DNA of 64,000 nt from an uncultured Bacteriovoracaceae bacterium. Lineage in GTDB: Bacteria > Bdellovibrionota > Bacteriovoracia > Bacteriovoracales > Bacteriovoracaceae. The notes beneath the pieces are model-generated. The model saw nothing but the letters and a program-made list of their open reading frames with translations. It was not told where the DNA came from and searched no databases. A program made the position numbers and the translations under genes. Shown here piece after piece: positions 59,171 through 64,000 of the stretch (positions within the stretch are counted from its first letter, which is position 1; every line of letters begins with the position of its first letter). Where the stretch lies: NCBI GenBank assembly GCA_937931205.1, contig CALHBF010000021.1, positions 62,001 to 126,000 on the forward strand, written 5' to 3'.

Positions 59171-60391
59171 ATGAAATTAGGTTTTGAAGATTTTAAAAAA
59201 GCATATTCCGTACTTTCAGATATTATTGATCCAACTCCGATGGTTTACAACGAGTGGCTCTCAAAACAATACAAGTGTGACATCTTTTTAAAATTGGAAA
59301 ATATGCTCCCTATCGGTTCTTTCAAAATGAGAGGAGCGACTTATAAGATTGCAGGTCTTACTGAAAAAGAAAGAAAGCAGGGTGTTCTCGCCGTGAGTGC
59401 AGGAAACCATGCCCAAGGTGTGGCCTGGGCCGCTCAAAGATTTGGGATCAAAGCGACCATCATCATGCCGGTCGGTTCTCCGATGACAAAAATTAAAAAT
59501 ACAGAAACCTTAGGTGCGAAAGTTATTCTTCATGGAAATTCTATCGAAGAAGGATTTGAGTATGCTCAAGAGTTAATGAAAAAAACTCCAATGACTTTTG
59601 TTCACCCTTATCATGATCCAAAAGTTATTTGTGGTCAGGGAACAGTTGCTTTTGAAATGCTTAACCAGTTAGAGAGCTTCGATTATGTCTTCTCTTCAAT
59701 CGGAGGAGGAGGACTTGTTTCAGGTATCGGCAGTGTTCTTAAGCACAGTAAATCGAAGGCTAAAGTTATTGCAGGTCAGGCCAGCGGATGTTCTGCGATG
59801 GTTGATTCTTTGAATAAAGGAAAAATCGTCAAGATTGATACAGCAGATACTTTCGCAGATGGTATTCGTGTTAAGAATGTTGCAAAAGATATGTACCAAC
59901 TTCTTGGCTCAGTTGTTGATTCTGCACATTCTGTAACAGATGAAAAAATGGCATGGGCAGTATTACAATTAATGGAAAAGGCCCGAGTTATTGCTGAGGG
60001 TGCAGGTGCACTTCCGTTGGCACTTTTCGATCAGCTCTATTATAAAAATCCTAAAAAGTTCATCGGTAAAAAAATTGTACTGGTTGTTTGCGGCGGTAAT
60101 ATCGATGTAAATCTTCTTGATAGAATTATTGATCGTGGATTGATTGAATCAAAACGTAGAGCACGTATAGCCATTCCTATTATTGATAAACCGGGAACTC
60201 TTCACAAAATTACTGGAATTATCAAAGAAGCTGAGGCCAACGTTCTTCACGTTTTCCACGATAGAGATTCGGATGGTTTAAGACTGGATATTGTGAATGC
60301 AGTGTTTACGCTAGAAGTGAAGGGTGAGACTTATTTGAATGCTCTTTTGAAAGAATTAAAAAAAGAGTTTCCTCTCTGTAAAATTCTCTAA
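59171..60391 (+). CDS. ilvA: Threonine ammonia-lyase with ACT domain
   Basis: 406 residues from ATG 59171 behind AAGGG; a TTG at 59156 is possible. The PLP Lys is in GSFKMRGATYK. The PLP phosphate loop is SIGGGGLVSGIGS and AGNHAQGVAWAAQ is nearby. A single ACT domain (~330-406: IPIIDKPGTLHKITGII) ends the protein. It converts threonine to 2-oxobutanoate and ammonia. Single-ACT forms of this length are often catabolic or weakly feedback-controlled; which type this is cannot be told. It is followed by a hairpin. Confidence 0.92.
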   Translation: MKLGFEDFKKAYSVLSDIIDPTPMVYNEWLSKQYKCDIFLKLENMLPIGSFKMRGATYKIAGLTEKERKQGVLAVSAGNHAQGVAWAAQRFGIKATIIMPVGSPMTKIKNTETLGAKVILHGNSIEEGFEYAQELMKKTPMTFVHPYHDPKVICGQGTVAFEMLNQLESFDYVFSSIGGGGLVSGIGSVLKHSKSKAKVIAGQASGCSAMVDSLNKGKIVKIDTADTFADGIRVKNVAKDMYQLLGSVVDSAHSVTDEKMAWAVLQLMEKARVIAEGAGALPLALFDQLYYKNPKKFIGKKIVLVVCGGNIDVNLLDRIIDRGLIESKRRARIAIPIIDKPGTLHKITGIIKEAEANVLHVFHDRDSDGLRLDIVNAVFTLEVKGETYLNALLKELKKEFPLCKIL

Positions 60392-60399
60392 AATCGCTG

Positions 60400-60430
60400 A
60401 GTGCCTCATCTCGAAATGAAATGAGGCACT
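60400..60430. terminator. Hairpin between convergent genes
   Basis: AGTGCCTCAT (60400-60409) and ATGAGGCACT (60421-60430) form a perfect 10-bp stem with an 11-nt loop, 8 bp after the ilvA stop. A weak T-rich stretch follows on the plus strand. Confidence 0.75.
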
Positions 60431-60437
60431 TTCGCTC

Positions 60438-60671
60438 TTAGCCTTTTTTAGCTGGAGCTTTTTTATCGCAATGATCTTTGCATTCTTTTTTTGACTCATC
60501 TTTTTTTCCGCAAGACTCTTTATCTTTGCACTCTTTTTTTTCTTTTTTACAGTGATCTTTGCAAGTCTGTTCAGTTTTGTGGCACTTTTCTGTGCAACAG
60601 CTTTTTGAGAAATGCGAGCATGACGCTAGACCTAGAAGGGCAGTTAGGGTAAGAAGAGAAATGTATTTCAT
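60438..60671 (-). CDS. Small cysteine- and lysine-rich lipoprotein
   Basis: 77 residues. Lipobox LASC (Cys18). The mature part has nine more cysteines, several as CxxxC or CxxxxxxC (CCTEKCHKTEQTCKDHC), with His and many Lys/Glu. The layout suggests a metal-binding or redox surface protein, metallothionein-like in composition but without a known family. TTAAAGGAG precedes the start. Single gene, convergent with ilvA. Confidence 0.75.
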   Translation of the reverse strand: MKYISLLTLTALLGLASCSHFSKSCCTEKCHKTEQTCKDHCKKEKKECKDKESCGKKDESKKECKDHCDKKAPAKKG

Positions 60672-60747
60672 AGAAAACTCCTTTAATATGAGAATAACGA
60701 TTATTTTAAGCAGTTTGTGACAATTACCTATAGAGAAATTTAAGCTT

Positions 60748-61173
60748 ATGAAAATGAAAGAGATTTACAACAAAATACTCAGGTTTTTCTTTCCCTATGC
60801 CGGAACAGTTTACTCAAGAATAGGCGGTAAAAAAACAATCGATGCTGTGGTTGATCGTTTCTATGAAGTCATGAGCACAGATCCTCTGGCCCGCGAATGC
60901 CTCGATACCCATAAGAAGGATCTAGGAGAAGTCTCCATTAAACTCAAAGAGTATCTTTATGGATGGTTAGGTGGCCCTCAAGTATTTGTGCAAAAATACG
61001 GACACCCACGAATGAGAATGAGACATATCATGATTCCTATCTCTGAAGTAGAACATCGCCAGTGGATCTACTGTATGGAAAAGGCCTTGAGTGAATCTGA
61101 AATTGATAAAAATACTCAGGAAGAGATGTTAACCGCCATGAACCATCTGGCCGGGATCATTGTGAATAAGTAA
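60748..61173 (+). CDS. Truncated haemoglobin, group II
   Basis: 141 residues. The globin core starts TVYSRIGGKKTIDAVVDRFYEVM and continues PLARECLDTH, LYGWLGGPQVFVQKYGHPRMRMRH (proximal His region) and EHRQWIYCMEKAL, the group II (trHbO) pattern with its conserved Trp-rich end. It binds haem and O2, NO or H2O2 in the cytoplasm. A short charged N-terminal lead precedes. Single gene; the promoter of the next operon begins 35 bp later. Confidence 0.88.
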   Translation: MKMKEIYNKILRFFFPYAGTVYSRIGGKKTIDAVVDRFYEVMSTDPLARECLDTHKKDLGEVSIKLKEYLYGWLGGPQVFVQKYGHPRMRMRHIMIPISEVEHRQWIYCMEKALSESEIDKNTQEEMLTAMNHLAGIIVNK

Positions 61174-61207
61174 GTAAGAAAATGTAAATTAATTCTATCG
61201 CCAATAT

Positions 61208-61216
61208 TGCTATAAT
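61208..61216 (+). promoter_or_regulatory. Extended -10 promoter for a probable leaderless mRNA
   Basis: TGCTATAAT is a perfect extended -10 (TGnTATAAT). Transcription should start 7 bp downstream, at 61223, which is the A of the ATG of the next gene. The bases before that ATG (ACGGTG) hold no ribosome binding site. The weak -35 region fits an extended -10 promoter. Confidence 0.68.
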
Positions 61217-61222
61217 ACGGTG

Positions 61223-62305
61223 ATGAAATACCTACTTTTTTTAGGGCTTATTCCTTCGATGGTTTGGGCCAATTATCAAAAACCAGAACTCTTAGCTCGA
61301 TACTTTTCGACCCATAATTATAATCTTCCCCAAGATTCCTATTGTTATATGGGAACACCGATGGCCTTTGACGGGAAAGTCATTGTGAATTGTGTACGTG
61401 AAGAAGAACGGGATCTGATGATGTGGGATGAATCTGGAAAATCTCATGTTTTTTATTCAACTAAGAATTTTCTCTCTACTCCACAATATGTGAATAAAAC
61501 CCTGACTTGGTATGAATACGAACTTAATGGAGTGAACAGTGTTCACCAATGGAAGGATGGAGTATTGAAGACTATTCCTGTTGAAGGAGCTGTTCGTGCA
61601 GTCAGTTTCCTTGGAAATGAATGGATTTTTCAAGGAAGAGACTTTTTAAATGTTCAGACTGAGGATGGAGTATATCCATCAAAAATCGAAAATATTTCTT
61701 ACGTACATAGCCCTTCAGTCTCAAACTCTGGAGAGTATGCAGTAAAAATCAGAAGAAATTCTGATGCTAACTCTTCACCTGATGAAATTTGGACTTATGG
61801 AAAAAATGGCTGGATAAAAGTGTTTGGAGATACGGACTCGGATCCGCAAAGTCCTTGGAAGGATTTTAGAAACAACGTGGCCACTGGTAATGGTAAAGTT
61901 TTTGTTATTGCCAGAGATTCAGAAGGAGAAGCACTTCTTGAAATTTCAGGTGGAAAGCAAAAAGTTCTGGCAAGAGCAGGTGTGGACTTAAAAGAGTTCG
62001 AGTCTTTCCAAATTGCTTACAACAAAGGAACTGTTGTATTTCGAGGAATTGATCTTTCAGGAAGAAAAGTTATCTATGCTCATGATGGCCAACTCAAGAG
62101 GGTTCTTACTCAGGGAGATACCGTCATTACTGATCTTGGAACGATTGCGACCGTAAATTATAAAAATAAAGATTCGATTATTTATAACAATCCTACCATT
62201 GGTCCTGATGGAGAAATTGTTATTCAAGGAACTCTGACTGATTTTGATGATAACAAAACACTAGTAGGAGTAGGAATTATCCGTATTAAAAGGGATAACT
62301 TTTGA
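61223..62305 (+). CDS. Exported beta-propeller-like protein, likely leaderless
   Basis: 360 residues from ATG 61223 (a GTG at 61220 is also in frame). Signal peptide LLFLGLIPSMVWA. The body is made of ~40-residue repeats with strand-turn-strand features (GKVIVNCVREEERDLMMWDESGK, GKVFVIARDSEGEALLEIS-like units), consistent with a six- or seven-blade propeller. No enzyme motif. It overlaps the glutamine-amidotransferase-like gene by 4 bp, so both are coupled. It may bind the neighbour or a ligand; unknown. Confidence 0.75.
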   Translation: MKYLLFLGLIPSMVWANYQKPELLARYFSTHNYNLPQDSYCYMGTPMAFDGKVIVNCVREEERDLMMWDESGKSHVFYSTKNFLSTPQYVNKTLTWYEYELNGVNSVHQWKDGVLKTIPVEGAVRAVSFLGNEWIFQGRDFLNVQTEDGVYPSKIENISYVHSPSVSNSGEYAVKIRRNSDANSSPDEIWTYGKNGWIKVFGDTDSDPQSPWKDFRNNVATGNGKVFVIARDSEGEALLEISGGKQKVLARAGVDLKEFESFQIAYNKGTVVFRGIDLSGRKVIYAHDGQLKRVLTQGDTVITDLGTIATVNYKNKDSIIYNNPTIGPDGEIVIQGTLTDFDDNKTLVGVGIIRIKRDNF

Positions 62306-63105
62306 AGAAACTTTTGTTTGTCGTTTCCTTGTTTCCACTGGTCTCTTGGGGAAGTTGTCAGTTACCTAAAGAAGCTAAATTAAAAATTGGTTGCACCTAT
62401 CAATGTGGTGTCGCCTATAAAATTCGTCTCAAAGTGGCCTCGCTCATTACGGGCATTCCTGTCGATATAATTGATATGAATACCGATATGAATCTGTTGA
62501 ATACGGTTGATGGAATCCTTATTCCGGGCGGAGCTGATATTCATCCACGCTACTATGAAGGACGTGTTGATGAGGCGGAGAAAAGACTTATTGATAAACA
62601 CAAAGATAAATTTCGTGCCAGCACCGAAGGTGAGGTAAGAGATCTTTTTGAATTTCAGGTTCTAAAAAAATATAGTTCTGATTCTCGTTTCTCACAAATT
62701 CCTCTTTTAGGAATTTGTCGTGGTATGCAGATGATGGGTGTAGCCGAAGGTCTTCCTCTTTATCAGGATATTGAATCCGAGTTGGCTATTCCCAATAGAG
62801 AGTATGTTATTGATGAAGTTGTCGTGCCTCAGGGGCCAACAATGATGAGTTCTATTTTTCCTTCTGGAAGCTTTTATGCAACTAAGCTTCATCATCAAGG
62901 AATTCGAGTAAGCTATTATTTTAATAAAGCCTCGGATTATCCCAATGTAAGACTGACTTCTTTTTCTCATAAAAAGAAAATTGCCGAGTCTCTTGAATAT
63001 CAAAACAGGCCGGCATTGGGAGTTCAGTTTCATCCCGAAATGTCTTTACCCAACAATATTTTTGAGTGGTTTTTAAATAAAGCATGTGAAAGAAAGAAAA
63101 TTTAA
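62302..63105 (+). CDS. Exported gamma-glutamyl hydrolase-like class I amidotransferase
   Basis: 267 residues from TTG 62302, overlapping the previous stop and behind AGGGATAAC. Signal peptide LLFVVSLFPLVSWG. The peptidase C26 triad is present: Cys in LLGICRGMQ, His and Glu in GVQFHPEMS; IPGGADIHPRYY is the PuuD-type oxyanion loop. PuuD relatives split gamma-glutamyl amides such as gamma-glutamyl-GABA and are cytoplasmic, whereas this one has an export signal, so its substrate is probably an external gamma-glutamyl peptide. It is followed after 17 bp by the M1 peptidase gene, likely one operon. Confidence 0.85.
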   Translation: MKKLLFVVSLFPLVSWGSCQLPKEAKLKIGCTYQCGVAYKIRLKVASLITGIPVDIIDMNTDMNLLNTVDGILIPGGADIHPRYYEGRVDEAEKRLIDKHKDKFRASTEGEVRDLFEFQVLKKYSSDSRFSQIPLLGICRGMQMMGVAEGLPLYQDIESELAIPNREYVIDEVVVPQGPTMMSSIFPSGSFYATKLHHQGIRVSYYFNKASDYPNVRLTSFSHKKKIAESLEYQNRPALGVQFHPEMSLPNNIFEWFLNKACERKKI

Positions 63106-63122
63106 TTTACCAAGGATGGTTT

Positions 63123-64000
63123 ATGAAAAAATGGTTCTCTCTAGGACTTCTCTGTCTCTCGGCCCAAGCTTTGGCCAATCTTCATTTGGCCCCCCCTGAT
63201 TTTGATGTGACTTCAGGGCGTGCCGTTTTTGTTGATTTCAAAAGAGCACACTATGAAATTAATTTTGACCACTCTCGCAGACAAGCAACAGTTTCGACTC
63301 GTATCGAGTTTGAACAAACGAAAGCAGGAATGCCTTTGTTTGATCTAGTTCCAGCGATCAGTAATGTGAATCTCAATGGAGAAAAAGTAAAAGTTTCTCA
63401 AGTTAGATTTCCTGGTAATGTTTCTCGCTCTCGCATGATGGAGAAAACTCTTGCTCCAGGAAATCACGTTGTTGAAATGACAAATATCATTAAAGAGAAC
63501 GTCGAGTTTGATGATGATTATCGTTTTGTTAAAGCAGCTTTTTGGATCAGAGATCTCAAAGATCGTCTTTTTATGGAGCAATACATTCCATCAAATTTTG
63601 AGTTCGATCAATATCAAATGACTTTTGATGTGAAATTCACTGGAACAGGGATTGAAAATCAGGACATCTATACTAATGGTGTAATGAAAAAAATCGCGGC
63701 GAATCACTACCAAATTAATTTTCCAGAGTATTTCACAGTTTCTTGTCCTTACTTTCACGTAACGAGCAAGAATGGTCTGAGACGTGCTGACTTTACTTAT
63801 ACTTCTATCAACGGTCGTGAATTTCCTGTAACGGTCTATTCTCCATGGGCCAGCAGAACAAGAAAGTTTAAAGCTGAAACAATCCGTGTGATGGCAGAGC
63901 TTGAAGCTGATTACGGCCCTTGGGCACATCCTTCATTTGTTGCTTACGGAACAATGCCGGGCCTTGGTGGAATGGAGCACTCTGGAGCAACAGTAACTTC
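63123..64000 (+). CDS. Exported M1 aminopeptidase-like protein, 3' end cut by window edge
   Basis: The visible 292 residues start at ATG 63123 (AAGGATGGTTT upstream) with signal peptide LGLLCLSAQALA. The N-terminal beta domain leads to GTMPGLGGMEHSGAT at the window end, the M1 GxMEN motif in the variant GGMEH. The HExxH zinc site would follow beyond the edge and is not visible. M1 enzymes cut N-terminal residues from peptides. It is the third gene of the probable leaderless operon. Activity depends on the unseen part. Confidence 0.8.
   Translation, partial: MKKWFSLGLLCLSAQALANLHLAPPDFDVTSGRAVFVDFKRAHYEINFDHSRRQATVSTRIEFEQTKAGMPLFDLVPAISNVNLNGEKVKVSQVRFPGNVSRSRMMEKTLAPGNHVVEMTNIIKENVEFDDDYRFVKAAFWIRDLKDRLFMEQYIPSNFEFDQYQMTFDVKFTGTGIENQDIYTNGVMKKIAANHYQINFPEYFTVSCPYFHVTSKNGLRRADFTYTSINGREFPVTVYSPWASRTRKFKAETIRVMAELEADYGPWAHPSFVAYGTMPGLGGMEHSGATVT

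Overview
The window is a low-to-moderate GC chromosome segment from what is most likely a Bdellovibrionota bacterium, of the Bacteriovorax/Peredibacter type. That placement is inferred from the very high density of short secreted proteins and lipoproteins, the many secreted peptidases, the carotenoid and light-response genes, and the general protein flavour. No marker gene proves it. Genes are tightly packed, often with 4-bp ATGA or GTGA overlaps, and both strands are used. Two genes are cut by the edges: tldD on the left and an M1 aminopeptidase-like gene on the right. There is one tRNA gene (Cys). I see no insertion sequence, CRISPR array, prophage or rRNA.

Region 1 (1-14.3 kb): a tldD-tldE pair, a TamA/TamB-like outer-membrane assembly pair, a large subtilisin-type lipoprotein, the first copy of a two-gene locus (protein-glutaminase-like enzyme plus EF-hand lipoprotein), DoxX, a ClC transporter and a rhomboid protease. 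Region 2 (14.4-25 kb): a metzincin-type lipoprotein, several small exported proteins, a YihY protein, a transglutaminase-elicitor-like exported enzyme, adenosine deaminase, a large zinc metalloprotease, methylglyoxal synthase and an LD-carboxypeptidase. Region 3 (25-29.5 kb): a Na/Ca exchanger, then a His-rich TonB receptor, a perfect 27-bp palindromic metal-regulator box and a Fur/Zur gene that together form a metal-uptake unit, then a LOG-family protein.

Region 4 (29.5-40.4 kb): the second and third glutaminase-like/EF-hand lipoprotein sets, two more metzincins, BON proteins, cyclophilin, hemerythrin, folE and a lysozyme-like protein. Region 5 (40.4-50.5 kb): a light-response block. It has a MerR/B12-binding regulator of the LitR/CarH type, lipocalin, DUF2141, photolyase, a TIGR01777-SRPBCC fusion and an operon crtE-crtI-crtB-X-crtY. 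Two copies of the same operator, TGTATAG-N6-CTATACA, sit in the two divergent promoter regions of this block. Region 6 (50.5-64 kb): tRNA-Cys, a deoxyhypusine-synthase-like gene with a riboswitch-like leader, a degenerate LigD-type protein, PilZ, LON-domain, glycosyltransferase-like, heme A synthase, MntP, threonine deaminase and truncated haemoglobin genes, then an apparently leaderless operon of exported proteins.

The most notable theme is exported enzymes that act on protein glutamine or peptide bonds. There are three Cys-His-Asp glutaminase-like proteins, each belonging with a calcium-loop lipoprotein, plus one transglutaminase-like protein, three related metzincins, a subtilisin, a large zincin and an LD-carboxypeptidase. 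This would suit a predatory or scavenging lifestyle, but that link is inference.
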